A DNA stretch of 64,000 nt, from positions 1,354,501 to 1,418,500 of the forward strand of contig NZ_CP018154.1 in NCBI RefSeq assembly GCF_001889025.1. Reading direction: 5' to 3'. Numbering within the stretch: position 1 is the first letter of the stretch; each line of letters begins with the position of its first letter. The position numbers were made by a program, and so were the translations under genes. Of this stretch, positions 19,740-29,214 are shown in pieces. The stretch is from Sphingorhabdus lutea. GTDB lineage: Bacteria > Pseudomonadota > Alphaproteobacteria > Sphingomonadales > Sphingomonadaceae. The notes beneath the pieces are model-generated. The model worked only from the letters and a program-made list of their open reading frames with translations, searched no databases and was not told the origin of the DNA.

Positions 19740-20968
19740 TAAGAGCCAGATTGACGGCGGATCGAAATTTGATTGATGCTCGCTTGTGAACTTGCCCCAT
19801 TGGGCAGATCAGCGCGCAGCTTTAACCAAAAATATCTGCATGGCGAAATATTGCTAAATTCGCTTTGTTTCTTCCCCGATGGCATGGCAAATTCAATCGC
19901 GGGCAGGGCGGTTAATTTCGGCTCTGCGCATTGCAATTTTGCATAATGCTTGGCCGCGCCCTGTTGTTCCATATTGGTGGAAAATAAATATTTACCAGTT
20001 GGTATGCGCACCAATTGCTGTGCAAATAAACCATTGGTGAAGCCAAAAATATCGATATTCAACTTACCCGCTGGCCCATCGATAAAAACCTCTTGTCCGG
20101 TATTGCTGAACAAATTCCAATCAAATGGTTTTAATTTCGGCGTCATGGTAAAATCGGCATTGACCACCTGTTCCAATTTATTTTTATTTTGCGCTACCAC
20201 CCCATTTTTTTTATCAAATAGGGCAAAGGCATCGTCAAATTTTTGATTGTTAATCAATAATTGGATAAGATTTTGATCTAAATCCTCATTTTCCGCCGCG
20301 CTCATTTTTTTGCCAATGGTGGATTGCGCCAAACGAATTTTTGATAAATTGACCAAGCTTTGCGGGTTGGCAAGTCCTGCGGCCCAAAAATTAACCTCCC
20401 ATTCCGGATTATCGTTTAATAATTTGACCAAAGGCTTAATCGAAACATCCTGTTGAACAGCTTGAATCAAACCGGGAAGCAGCAAGTCCGAGGCGGCATT
20501 ATTGGTGCGCATGGCCCGATCAAAGCCAAGCAAAGTTGCCCCCACATTTTGCGCCAATGCATCATCACGTAGCAGCCATAAATTGCTGCTATAATCACGT
20601 TTGGAGAATTTCAGGCCATGGCGCATCATTATACGCGCCTTGTCCAAAGATTTTGGCCCATATTGGGTCAGTGCAATATTGCGAATGGCCGCTTCAGACA
20701 GCGGTTCTTTATAATATGCATTTATCGCCAATTGCTGAATTTCTTGGCGATTCTTCGCAATTACCAACGGGCTTTTTTCATCTTGTTTTTTTTGCTCAAT
20801 ATTTTGTTTAATTAGCAGGTCGGCGGCGCGGGCCACCGCGAAACCATTAGTCGGCGAAACAGCGGCGGCCATGGGGGTGTTTTGATATTTAAACACCCCG
20901 CTAATCGTTGCTGCCGCGCTTAAATACACAAAAGTCGATGTGCCAATTAGTATCAATATTTTGCGCAT
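19739..20968 (-). CDS. Unknown secreted or membrane-anchored protein of the polysaccharide locus
   Basis: I do not recognise this 409-residue protein. It starts with a positively charged N-terminus and a hydrophobic segment (about residues 3-28), consistent with an uncleaved anchor or signal peptide. A helical, Asn/Gln/Lys-rich middle of about residues 60-270 looks repeat-like. The C-terminal region, about residues 285-409, has two cysteines and a beta-rich look. It is coupled to the polymerase/ligase downstream and follows wzc, so a periplasmic accessory role in chain assembly is inferred from position only. Confidence 0.7.
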   Translation of the reverse strand: MRKILILIGTSTFVYLSAAATISGVFKYQNTPMAAAVSPTNGFAVARAADLLIKQNIEQKKQDEKSPLVIAKNRQEIQQLAINAYYKEPLSEAAIRNIALTQYGPKSLDKARIMMRHGLKFSKRDYSSNLWLLRDDALAQNVGATLLGFDRAMRTNNAASDLLLPGLIQAVQQDVSIKPLVKLLNDNPEWEVNFWAAGLANPQSLVNLSKIRLAQSTIGKKMSAAENEDLDQNLIQLLINNQKFDDAFALFDKKNGVVAQNKNKLEQVVNADFTMTPKLKPFDWNLFSNTGQEVFIDGPAGKLNIDIFGFTNGLFAQQLVRIPTGKYLFSTNMEQQGAAKHYAKLQCAEPKLTALPAIEFAMPSGKKQSEFSNISPCRYFWLKLRADLPNGASSQASINQISIRRQSGS

Positions 20969-21019
20969 AAAATTCTCTATATTATATAAATTCTTTAAAA
21001 GGATGGCCGCATTTTAAAA

Positions 21020-23191
21020 TTAAGCATCCTTATCCGAATCATATCCATAGCCATAGCCATAATCACTGCCATAGCCATAGGCGGCGTTTCTGGTATCAAC
21101 CTTTGTCGTAAGCGCACCAAAAATGGTCGCGCTTGCGCTGCGAAGGCGGGTAATGGCGGAATCAATTGCGCGTATTTTCATACGATTTGCTTCAATTGTA
21201 TAAATCACGCCTTCGGCTGCGGAGCTGATAAGTGGCGCGTCGGCAAGGCCAAGAACAGGAGGGCCGTCAATCACAATATGATCAAAGCTGTTACCCATAT
21301 CTTTGACAAGCTGTTTCAGCCTTTTGCTGCTAAGCAGTTCGGCGGGATTGGGTGGTTTTGGTCCAGCGGTTAAAATATACAGATTTTCCTCGCCGCTGCC
21401 GACAATATTTTTCTGCCAATCATCCTGACCGGACAGATAATTAGACAGGCCATGTTCGTCAGCAATGCCAAGCAGGCTGGCCACGGATGGGTTGCGCATA
21501 TCGGCGTCAATTAACGCAACCTTATGCCCCTGACGCGATAATATGCTGGCAAGGGCATATGCGCTAAGGCTTTTACCCTCATTGGCAACCGTGCTGGTAA
21601 ACATCATTGATTTTGGTGTGCCATGGTCGGTTAAGAAAGACAGGCTTGTCTGAATGGACAAATAAGCCTCTGCCAAGGGTGATTTGCGATCCAATAAATC
21701 CTCTTTTGGATTGCCGCCCGCTGTCTGCGGTGTCGTGCCCAATAGGCTGAGGCCCAAAACACGTTCCACATCCTTTGGATCTTTTAATGTTTGGTCAATT
21801 TGTTCCAGAGCAAATATTGTCGCAAGGGCAAGACCGCCGCCAGCGATAAGCGATAATAACAGATTAAGGATTAAAATCGGGCTAGAAGGTTTTTTAGGCG
21901 CTTCGGCGGTATCCACCACCAATATATTATTATCCTCCACACTAACAACGCCAATTTCCTTATATCGTTGCAGCAGGCTATTATATAATTCGCGGGTGGT
22001 ATCAACTTCGCGTTGGAAAATATTATATTGGATGCTGTCGCCGCGTTGTTTAATCAGTTCAGATTTTAAGCCTTCAACCTTTGCTTTTAGCGTTTGTTCA
22101 CGTGCCGCTGCTTGCCTGAATTCGGCATTGTCATTGCGGCGATATCTGCTTTCTTCGCGCGAAATGGCGCGTTCTAATTCATTGATTTTTGATGCCAGCG
22201 CCTTTGCCTGTGGATAGCCTGGTTCAAAACGGACCATCAATTCGGCATATTCAGATTTTGTTTTGGCAAGATCGGCCCGTAACAGACCCAGGGCATTATT
22301 ATTTAACGCAGCAGAGCTAATTTCCCCGGCCTGAACCATACGGCTTTGCGTCATAATACGTTCGGCGGTGGCGGTGGCCAATTCCTTGTTCAAAACCTCT
22401 AAATCATTAGCCGCCAAAGTTCTTTCATTGCGGGTGCGGCCATCGGCATCGGTATCCGCCGACAAGGCGATAATTTTTTTGTCCGAGGCATAGGTGACAA
22501 GGTCGGTTTCCGCTTTTTCCAATTTTTCGCGCAGGTCATCTAATTCTTTTTCAAGGAAACTGCGCGCTTCGGCGGTGGAGGCATAGCGGCGCTCCAAATT
22601 TCTTTGTGTATATTGTTTGACCCAACTATTTGCAATTTTTGCCGCCAATTGCGGGGAGGGGCTGGTGAAACGAATATCGACCAAGCTGGACCCGCGAATA
22701 GGGGAAATATCTATGCCGCCCAATAATATGCCCGTAGCCTGATCCAATTCTTTTTGACGAGAGGATTGAGCAGATGCGCCGGCACGATCGCCGTCTTCCT
22801 TATCTTCAAATCCATATGCCTCGCGAAATGCGGGATCGCGGGTTAAGTTTAAATCGCGGACCACACGTTCGGCCAATGCGCGCGATTCAAGCAAGCTATA
22901 TTGCGTTGTGTAAAATTCCAAAGATTGGCCAACCTCATCACGCTCAACATCTTTAACATTGGCGACATTATTTTGCAGACGTTTAATTTCAATACGCGTG
23001 CTGGATGTATATTGCGGTGTGGTCAGCAATGTTAACAACATGCCCAAAATAACAACCGCGCCAATTATCGCCAAAATCAGCCATTTATAGCGGTAAAAAA
23101 CCCGCCAAAAATATTCAATAATGGATTGATCCATTATTTTTACATTGGCAATATTCGCTTCCGCGATGCTTGATTTTACTTGGTTGTTCAT
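21020..23191 (-). CDS. wzc: Polysaccharide co-polymerase with C-terminal tyrosine autokinase
   Basis: A 723-residue inner-membrane protein controlling chain length and export. It has an N-terminal Wzz domain with a first membrane helix at residues about 32-53, a long periplasmic coiled-coil region (about 200-420), and a second helix after KPSSPILILN (about 430-460). The cytosolic BY-kinase domain carries Walker A NEGKS (about residue 537), Walker A' ALIDADMR and Walker B IVIDGPPV. The tail is a tyrosine cluster (AAYGYGSDYGYGYGYD) for autophosphorylation. The start is 7 bases downstream of the wza stop. Confidence 0.93.
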   Translation of the reverse strand: MNNQVKSSIAEANIANVKIMDQSIIEYFWRVFYRYKWLILAIIGAVVILGMLLTLLTTPQYTSSTRIEIKRLQNNVANVKDVERDEVGQSLEFYTTQYSLLESRALAERVVRDLNLTRDPAFREAYGFEDKEDGDRAGASAQSSRQKELDQATGILLGGIDISPIRGSSLVDIRFTSPSPQLAAKIANSWVKQYTQRNLERRYASTAEARSFLEKELDDLREKLEKAETDLVTYASDKKIIALSADTDADGRTRNERTLAANDLEVLNKELATATAERIMTQSRMVQAGEISSAALNNNALGLLRADLAKTKSEYAELMVRFEPGYPQAKALASKINELERAISREESRYRRNDNAEFRQAAAREQTLKAKVEGLKSELIKQRGDSIQYNIFQREVDTTRELYNSLLQRYKEIGVVSVEDNNILVVDTAEAPKKPSSPILILNLLLSLIAGGGLALATIFALEQIDQTLKDPKDVERVLGLSLLGTTPQTAGGNPKEDLLDRKSPLAEAYLSIQTSLSFLTDHGTPKSMMFTSTVANEGKSLSAYALASILSRQGHKVALIDADMRNPSVASLLGIADEHGLSNYLSGQDDWQKNIVGSGEENLYILTAGPKPPNPAELLSSKRLKQLVKDMGNSFDHIVIDGPPVLGLADAPLISSAAEGVIYTIEANRMKIRAIDSAITRLRSASATIFGALTTKVDTRNAAYGYGSDYGYGYGYDSDKDA

Positions 23192-23198
23192 ATTTTTA

Positions 23199-23921
23199 TT
23201 ACTTCTGGAATAAAATGATAAGGGGCGTGGTCAATAATGGCGCAGCCTGTAACAAGTCTTTAAATATTCTTCTTGATGCAGAATCGCCCACAATAACAAT
23301 GTCGTTGGCGTAAATTTCTGGATCGGGATAATTGCCGTTTCTAATCGCGCCAATATCATAAAGACCGGCAAATTTTTGGTCATTTACCGTTCTAAACACC
23401 ACCACGTTGTTCAATTTTGCAAATTCGCTGGTTCCACCTGCCGTGGCCACGGCGCCCATCAGCGTCATTCTGCCAATAACGGGGTAAAGGCCGGGTTTAT
23501 CAACCTGTCCATCAACGGTGACGACTTGGCTTAAAGTTTCAATTAAATTCACCGAAACATAGGGGTCGCGCACATAATTGCCGCGTAATTTCGCCTCTAT
23601 ATTTTTACCTAATTCACCGGGGGTAAGGCCGGCCGCTTGCACCACACCGATTAATGGCATGGAGATTTGACCGCTGGCATCGGCCTGTAATTCGGCTCTG
23701 CTAATTTCAGGAATGCCAAAAACATCAATAGATAATTTATCAAATGGCCCGATTAAATAGGGGCGCGCGCTGGCGATTAAGTCCCTTGCCTCTGGCGGGG
23801 GAAGGTCAGCATAGTTTATCACCTTAATATCTGATGCCTGACCAATTGGGGGAGCGCCACCGCAGGATACCAAAATTATTGAGATGAAGGCAGCAAAAAC
23901 CACTTTTAATTGAAAACGCAT
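23199..23921 (-). CDS. wza: Outer-membrane polysaccharide export lipoprotein
   Basis: Forms the outer-membrane exit channel that works with Wzc. The ATG at 23921 (MRFQLKVVFAA) has GGAG six bases upstream and begins a lipoprotein signal with lipobox LVSC-G near residue 18. A longer frame from 23993 would bury that signal, so I reject it. The Poly_export domain (RPYLIGPFDKLSIDVFG) is followed by SLBB-like segments (VTVDGQVDKPGLYPVIGRMTL). At 240 residues it is short for Wza, closer to the GumB/ExoF class. Confidence 0.9.
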   Translation of the reverse strand: MRFQLKVVFAAFISIILVSCGGAPPIGQASDIKVINYADLPPPEARDLIASARPYLIGPFDKLSIDVFGIPEISRAELQADASGQISMPLIGVVQAAGLTPGELGKNIEAKLRGNYVRDPYVSVNLIETLSQVVTVDGQVDKPGLYPVIGRMTLMGAVATAGGTSEFAKLNNVVVFRTVNDQKFAGLYDIGAIRNGNYPDPEIYANDIVIVGDSASRRIFKDLLQAAPLLTTPLIILFQK

Positions 23922-24068
23922 ATTAGGCTCCAAAACTGCAAAAACATATTTGCATGGTGAATAGGCAATAGTAAGCAACGAGTCTAGCTGCAAATAGATA
24001 AGTGCCTATAATATAAGATATAAATTAAACAAGATTTGCGGGTGGTTTTTTTACAAAAATTGACCCAT

Positions 24069-25226
24069 TCATCCTACATAATCATGCATGCGGATTCCAT
24101 CCCAGCTATTGGATAATTTTGCTGTTCCCATGATCAATTTGACCACCCGTTCAGAGCTGTTTAAAATTTGATAATCCGCTGGCACTGGGCAGGCAATGCC
24201 ATTTTCTTTACGTTCATCATAAATGGCGCGGACAAGTTTAATCGATTGTAATATGGTGCTGCTGTCCAATCCGGTCATCACAATATTGCCGGTGTCCACT
24301 GCTTCTGGCCGTTCAATGGCATCGCGCGGTGTAATCGCCGGAAAATCAAGCATGCTGCTTTCTTCGGCAATGGTGCCGCTGTCTGAAATGGCGCAATATG
24401 CATTCATTTGTAGATTATTATAATCATGAAAACCAAATGGTTTCATTTCCTGAATCCGTTCGTCAATTTGGACATTGGTTAAATTTTCCAAACGGTTTTT
24501 GGTGCGCGGATGGGTGGATAAAATAATTGGTATATCATATGTTTGGGCGATATTGTTAAGTGCCATCATCAACATGGTCAGCCTTTCTTTGCTGTCCACA
24601 TTTTCTTCCCTGTGCATAGAAACAATAAAATATCCGTCTTTTTTCAGTCCCAATTCAGCCAAAATATTGGAGGCATTTATTCTATCGCGATAATGGTGCA
24701 GCACCTCATGCATGGGTGATCCGGTTAAATTTATCCGGCGATGATGTATCCCCTCTGATAATAAATGGCGGCGTGCATGTTCGGTATATACTAGGTTAAA
24801 ATCGCTAATATGATCGACCAATTTGCGGTTGGTTTCTTCGGGCACATTGCGGTCAAAGCTGCGATTTCCCGCCTCCATATGATAAACAGGAATTTTCAAA
24901 CGCCGCGCCATAATTGCCGAAATAGCGCTGTTCGTATCGCCAAGGACAAGCAAGGCATCAGGCCGGTTTTCCTTTAATTCTTTTTCCGTTTCGATTAAAA
25001 TACCGCCCAAAACAGCGCCCAAGGAGCTGGTGTCAACGCCCAAAAAACGATCAGGTTGACGCACATTTAAATCATTAAAGAAAATTTCGTTCAGCTCATA
25101 ATCCCAATTTTGGCCGGTATGCACGATACGATGGTCAGTATGTTGGTCCAATCGTGCCAAAACGCGCGACAGACGGATAATCTCCGGTCTTGTGCCCAAT
25201 ATGGTGGTAACTTTTAATTTGCTCAT
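24069..25226 (-). CDS. fnlC: UDP-N-acetyl sugar 2-epimerase of the FnlC/WbjD/Cap5G type
   Basis: Last step to UDP-L-FucNAc: 2-epimerisation of UDP-2-acetamido-2,6-dideoxy-L-talose. The 385-residue non-hydrolysing epimerase fold shows ILGTRPEIIRLSRVL, the catalytic-region HMEAGNRSFDRNVPEETNR and SDSGTIAEESSML. The NRSFDRNVPEE variant, rather than the WecB GLRTHNLYAPFPEE form, together with the adjacent fnlB and fnlA, points to the FucNAc branch. It follows fnlB by 29 bases and is followed by a 147-base gap before wza. Confidence 0.88.
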   Translation of the reverse strand: MSKLKVTTILGTRPEIIRLSRVLARLDQHTDHRIVHTGQNWDYELNEIFFNDLNVRQPDRFLGVDTSSLGAVLGGILIETEKELKENRPDALLVLGDTNSAISAIMARRLKIPVYHMEAGNRSFDRNVPEETNRKLVDHISDFNLVYTEHARRHLLSEGIHHRRINLTGSPMHEVLHHYRDRINASNILAELGLKKDGYFIVSMHREENVDSKERLTMLMMALNNIAQTYDIPIILSTHPRTKNRLENLTNVQIDERIQEMKPFGFHDYNNLQMNAYCAISDSGTIAEESSMLDFPAITPRDAIERPEAVDTGNIVMTGLDSSTILQSIKLVRAIYDERKENGIACPVPADYQILNSSERVVKLIMGTAKLSNSWDGIRMHDYVG

Positions 25227-25255
25227 GTCATGCTCCGAATTGGCCGCGATTTTGA

Positions 25256-26392
25256 TTATATGGCGTCCGCAAAAGTATCTGGATTTTTTGGGTCAAATAA
25301 ATGATGCGCCCAAAAATAGGTGATAACATTGTCATCACCCTCATTTTCAATATGATGTGTGTGCAAGGGCGGCATATCAATGGCAACTGGGGTATCACCG
25401 CTTACATGAAATGTCTGCACTTCATCGGTCAAAACTTTACGCACCCTGATGGTTGCATTTCCTGCCACAACCAAAAAACGCTCCACCAAGTCCAAATGGA
25501 AATGATCGCCGCGTTTTTGTCCGGGCAAAGTGGTGGATATGAAGGATTGGCTGCAATCGCCGCCCTTTGCGCTTTCAAATAATATGCCGCGATTGTCCGA
25601 ATTCACCTTAATCGGTTTTGGATAATGGGCCGGATAGCCGCCTGTGCGATAACTGTTAAATAATGCCAGTTCAAAATCATCGGCAAAATTGGGGAAAATA
25701 TTGGCCGAATAATCATCATGAAATTTTTGCAATTTTGCAAATAGATCAATGACAGAAATAGGCCGTCCTTGCGGCTTCATTCGTTGACAAGACGTGTCCC
25801 CACCCAAAATGGCAAGGCCGGTATCAATGGCCAATTGGGCTGCCGCCCCTGCATGTAACAGCTCTACCTTGCCATCTGGGTTAATGTCGGGTTGTTCATT
25901 TTTCCAAATTTGGTCAATCAATGTTGCGGTGACATTATTATAATATGGCCGCGCACATTCGCCAAAAATATGTGGTAAAATGATATCGCAATATTTTTCA
26001 CCTGCAAATATGGCCAGCTTTTCCCCTGCAATTCGTTTTGAACGACCATAAAAGCTGTCATTGGCGGCATGGGTGCTATTTGCATAAATCAGGGCAGGGG
26101 CAATGCCCGCGCGTTGGCATGCTGTAACCAATTGGTCGGCAATGGCGGGGTTTGCGGCCTCCACTTCATCTTCTGGCCCGCGGTTGACGCCGGCAAAATG
26201 CAGGATGATGTCGGTATTTTTTAACGCAGCGGCAAGTGCATCGGCATTTTGGAATATATTGCGGTCAATTTGGATGAGTTGATATGGCTCTGCCTCACCT
26301 TTAAATTTTGCCGCGCAATTTTGTGCATGAATGCGCGCGGCGCTATGCCAACCAAGCAGTCCCGTCGCGCCCGTGATTGCAATTTTTATCAT
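25256..26392 (-). CDS. fnlB: Bifunctional SDR/cupin enzyme of the FnlB/CapF type
   Basis: Acts second in UDP-L-FucNAc synthesis, with epimerase and NADPH-reductase steps on the 4-keto intermediate. It is 378 residues long, with an N-terminal SDR domain (IAITGATGLLGWH) and a C-terminal cupin with histidines for metal binding (GDHFHLDLVERFLVV, PPLHTHHIENEG), the exact CapF architecture. The ATG at 26392 overlaps the fnlA stop (TAATG). An upstream in-frame start would extend it only five residues. Confidence 0.9.
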   Translation of the reverse strand: MIKIAITGATGLLGWHSAARIHAQNCAAKFKGEAEPYQLIQIDRNIFQNADALAAALKNTDIILHFAGVNRGPEDEVEAANPAIADQLVTACQRAGIAPALIYANSTHAANDSFYGRSKRIAGEKLAIFAGEKYCDIILPHIFGECARPYYNNVTATLIDQIWKNEQPDINPDGKVELLHAGAAAQLAIDTGLAILGGDTSCQRMKPQGRPISVIDLFAKLQKFHDDYSANIFPNFADDFELALFNSYRTGGYPAHYPKPIKVNSDNRGILFESAKGGDCSQSFISTTLPGQKRGDHFHLDLVERFLVVAGNATIRVRKVLTDEVQTFHVSGDTPVAIDMPPLHTHHIENEGDDNVITYFWAHHLFDPKNPDTFADAI

Positions 26393-27423
26393 TATTGACC
26401 CTGCCAACCTTGCAATTCGGCCTGAACTTCGGGAAGGGATAATAATAATTCCTTCACGCCTGCCACATCCAAACGATGGGTATTATGCGAATGATAATCA
26501 TCCAATTGGGCTGTCTTGCTTTCACCCTCGTCAAAAAAGCTGCTATAATTTAAATCGCGCCCATCAAGCTGCAACCGCCAATAATCGCCCAAATCTTCCG
26601 ACGTGGTCAGCTCTTGTGCGCTTGCCAATGTTTCATATAATTTTTCGCCATGCCGCCACCCAATCACAATAACCTTGTGATCCGGCGCATTAAATAATTG
26701 TTTCAATGCCTCGACAAGGTCAGCAATTGTTGCAGCCGACGCCTTTTTAACAAATAAATCGCCCTGACGAACATGTTCAAACGCATAATGGACCAAGGCG
26801 ACACTATCGCGCAGGGGCATTAAAAAACGCGTCATTTCCGGTTCGGTTATGGTGATCGGCGTGCCTTCTTTAATCTGTTTAATGAATAAAGGGATAACCG
26901 ATCCACGCGAATACATGACATTACCATAACGAACGCAGGCAATTTTTGTGTCGCCATCTGCGCCAATTTCCCGCGCTGCGGCCTGTGCATGTTTTTCCAT
27001 CATCGCCTTGGACATGCCCATTGCGTTTATGGGCATAACCGCCTTATCGGTTGATAGGCAGACCAAAGTTTTCACCTTATGGTGGATGGCCGAACGAATA
27101 ACATTTTCGCTGCCCATAATATTGGTGCGTACCGCCTCAAATGGGAAAAATTCACAACTTGGCACTTGTTTCAGGGCGGCTGCATGGAAAATGGCATCCA
27201 CACCGTTAACGGCGCGGTCGACACTGCTTCTATCGCGAATATCACCAATGAAAAAACGAACGCGCGGATCATTTAACTGTGACCGGATGGCATCCTGTTT
27301 TTCTTCGTCCCGGCTTAAAATTCGGATTTCGGGTGTGTCACGTTCCAACAGGCTGCGCATCATTGTTTTGCCAAATGATCCGGTGCCGCCGGTAATCAGT
27401 ACTGAATTGATTTTATTTGCCAT
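26392..27423 (-). CDS. fnlA: UDP-GlcNAc 4,6-dehydratase/5-epimerase of the FnlA/WbjB/CapE type
   Basis: First enzyme of UDP-L-FucNAc synthesis. The 343-residue extended SDR has the NAD(P) motif ITGGTGSFGKTM at residues 9-20. It has HAAALKQVPSCEFFPFEA and a catalytic region STDKAVMPINAMGMSKAM in which Met replaces the usual Tyr of YxxxK, as known for CapE-like inverting dehydratases. It heads the minus-strand arm fnlA-fnlB-fnlC-wza-wzc-unknown-polymerase. The 173 bases to the divergent wecB should hold both promoters. Confidence 0.92.
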   Translation of the reverse strand: MANKINSVLITGGTGSFGKTMMRSLLERDTPEIRILSRDEEKQDAIRSQLNDPRVRFFIGDIRDRSSVDRAVNGVDAIFHAAALKQVPSCEFFPFEAVRTNIMGSENVIRSAIHHKVKTLVCLSTDKAVMPINAMGMSKAMMEKHAQAAAREIGADGDTKIACVRYGNVMYSRGSVIPLFIKQIKEGTPITITEPEMTRFLMPLRDSVALVHYAFEHVRQGDLFVKKASAATIADLVEALKQLFNAPDHKVIVIGWRHGEKLYETLASAQELTTSEDLGDYWRLQLDGRDLNYSSFFDEGESKTAQLDDYHSHNTHRLDVAGVKELLLSLPEVQAELQGWQGQ

Positions 27424-27596
27424 TTTATTTGCCTAATTAAAGATAATTTTTACATTTGATAGGGCATATAAATGCTAATTATATTGCCATTTTACGGGTA
27501 AATGGCCGTTTATCAATTTTTTTGCAAGGATTTGCTTATATAAATATATCAAAGGTCAAAATATCACGCCTCAACAAAATATAAAATGGGATAAAT

Positions 27597-28751
27597 ATGT
27601 CGGATAAGATGAAAATAATGCTGGTTTTCGGGACAAGACCAGAGGCGATTAAAATGGCCCCTTTATTGCACAAATTACGGGAATATCCTGAAATATTTGA
27701 CGTGAAATGCTGCGTCACGGCGCAACATCGCCAAATGTTGGACAATGTTCTGGAAACTTTTTCAATCACGCCCGATTATGATTTGGACATTATGAAGGCT
27801 GGACAGGATTTAACCGATATTACCAGCAATGTTTTAACCGCACTTCGTGATTTATTTAAGACCGAGCGGCCAGATTTTATCTTGGTTCATGGCGATACCA
27901 GCACGACAATGGCGGCATCAATGGCAAGTTTTTATGCCGGCATTAAAATTGGCCATGTAGAGGCGGGGCTGCGCACTCATAATCTTTATGCGCCATTTCC
28001 CGAAGAATTTAACCGAAAAATGGCGGGAATGGTGGCGAATTTGCATTTTGCGCCAACCCAAAAAAGCGCACAAAACCTTATCAATGAGGGGGTGGATAGC
28101 CAGAAGATTTTTATCACGGGTAATAGTGTGATTGATGCTTTATATTTTATGACCGATAAATTGGACAATGATGCCGATTTTACCGTGAAAATTGATCATG
28201 AAATAAATTCCCAGCTTGGCTTTGATTGGCAGGCATCCCAATATATTTTGATGACAGGACATAGGCGGGAAAATTTTGGTGTAAATTTCATCAATATTTG
28301 CCGCGCGATAAAGCATTTATCGGTGAAATATCCCAGCACACAATTTATTTATCCGGTGCATTTAAACCCCAATGTGATAAAACCCGTCAATGATATATTG
28401 GCCGATTGCCCCAATGTGCATCTTATCAAACCGCTTAATTATGAACCATTTGTTCGATTGTTAAGTAAATCACATATTATATTAACCGACAGTGGCGGGA
28501 TTCAAGAAGAAGCGCCCAGCCTGGGCAAACCGGTATTGGTAATGCGCGATGTAACCGAACGGCCAGAGGCGGTGGACGCGGGCACGGTGAAATTGGTGGG
28601 GGCGGATTATGAAAATATTATCCGCCATGTTTCAATGTTATTGGATGATAATGCATATTATCAAAGCATGTCGGGCGCTCACAATCCCTATGGCGATGGG
28701 ACAACTGCTGAACAAATAGTTAAGATTTTGGAAAATCACAAAGCTGATTAA
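27597..28751 (+). CDS. wecB: UDP-N-acetylglucosamine 2-epimerase (non-hydrolysing)
   Basis: Interconverts UDP-GlcNAc and UDP-ManNAc, feeding the WecC dehydrogenase at 3885-5186. The 384-residue protein shows MLVFGTRPEAIKMAPL, QHRQMLD, VHGDTSTTMA, HVEAGLRTHN..PFPEEFNR and LTDSGGIQEEAPSLGKP, the standard WecB landmarks. It is divergent from fnlA and followed by a strong bidirectional terminator, which marks the right end of the polysaccharide locus. A WbpI-like function is less likely from these motifs but not excluded. Confidence 0.92.
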   Translation: MSDKMKIMLVFGTRPEAIKMAPLLHKLREYPEIFDVKCCVTAQHRQMLDNVLETFSITPDYDLDIMKAGQDLTDITSNVLTALRDLFKTERPDFILVHGDTSTTMAASMASFYAGIKIGHVEAGLRTHNLYAPFPEEFNRKMAGMVANLHFAPTQKSAQNLINEGVDSQKIFITGNSVIDALYFMTDKLDNDADFTVKIDHEINSQLGFDWQASQYILMTGHRRENFGVNFINICRAIKHLSVKYPSTQFIYPVHLNPNVIKPVNDILADCPNVHLIKPLNYEPFVRLLSKSHIILTDSGGIQEEAPSLGKPVLVMRDVTERPEAVDAGTVKLVGADYENIIRHVSMLLDDNAYYQSMSGAHNPYGDGTTAEQIVKILENHKAD

Positions 28752-28803
28752 ATCAGCTATGGCAGGATGAAGATCAAAAAGAGCGCAAAAATAATGATGG
28801 CAT

Positions 28804-28841
28804 AAAAAAAGACCCGCTGAAGTTAATCAACGGGCCTTTTT
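28804..28841. terminator. Bidirectional rho-independent terminator after wecB
   Basis: The stem CCCGCTGA (28813-28820) pairs with TCAACGGG (28827-28834) around AGTTAA with one mismatch. It is followed by T5 at 28837-28841 on the plus strand and preceded by A7 at 28804-28810, so it can stop transcription from either side. Confidence 0.75.
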
Positions 28842-28861
28842 CAATTATTTGCTGTCGCAAA

Positions 28862-28883
28862 AATTTCTGGAAAACCAGAAATT
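28862..28883 (-). terminator. Terminator of the small lipoprotein gene
   Basis: A perfect 9-base inverted repeat: AATTTCTGG at 28862-28870, loop AAAA, CCAGAAATT at 28875-28883. On the minus strand it ends in a T-run and overlaps the lipoprotein stop codon (28882-28884). Confidence 0.7.
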
Positions 28884-29082
28884 ACATTGCGTTTGCAACG
28901 GTGTTGCCAGCTTCTTCAACTGTGTTGCCAGCGTCTTCAACAACGTTACCAGCTTCTTCAACTACGTTTGCAGTTTCTTCTACTGTGTTTTCAACGGTGT
29001 TTTCAGCTTTTTCGCCGCAACCAGCAAGGCCAGCGCCAACCAAAACCATAGCAGCTGCTGTAGCTTGAACAAATTTCTTCAT
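28882..29082 (-). CDS. Small entericidin-like lipoprotein with heptad repeats
   Basis: A 66-residue predicted lipoprotein. The start at 29082 (MKKFVQATAAAMVLVGAG) gives a signal peptide ending in the lipobox LAGC, and AAAGGGG lies just upstream; a longer frame from 29157 would hide the signal. The mature part is four seven-residue units of the form E-E-A-G-N-T-V, encoded by 21-base repeats at 28906-28989. Size and lipobox recall entericidins, small envelope lipoproteins of uncertain role. The regular heptads suggest an amphipathic helix or coiled coil. It stands alone with its own terminator. Confidence 0.82.
   Translation of the reverse strand: MKKFVQATAAAMVLVGAGLAGCGEKAENTVENTVEETANVVEEAGNVVEDAGNTVEEAGNTVANAM
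28906..28989. repeat. Four 21-base tandem repeats in the lipoprotein gene
   Basis: Units at 28906-28926, 28927-28947, 28948-28968 and 28969-28989 share the pattern (g/t)cCAGcnTCTTCaACnncGTT, read on the plus strand, with a few substitutions each. Each unit codes one heptad, so copy-number change keeps the reading frame. Confidence 0.75.
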
Positions 29083-29214
29083 TAAATTAACCCCTTTAAT
29101 TTGTAATGTTTCCGAAACGGAATGACAGCAAATAAGGAAGTCGTGCTTTAATTGCAAGCATGTTTGTATAAAAATAGATATTTTTTTAGGGTAAATGGCA
29201 GAAATAGGTAGTTT

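Noticed and set aside
28849..29085. Cys/Phe-rich 78-residue plus-strand frame
   Set aside because: Exact antisense of the heptad-repeat lipoprotein gene; its repeats are the mirror of the 21-base units.
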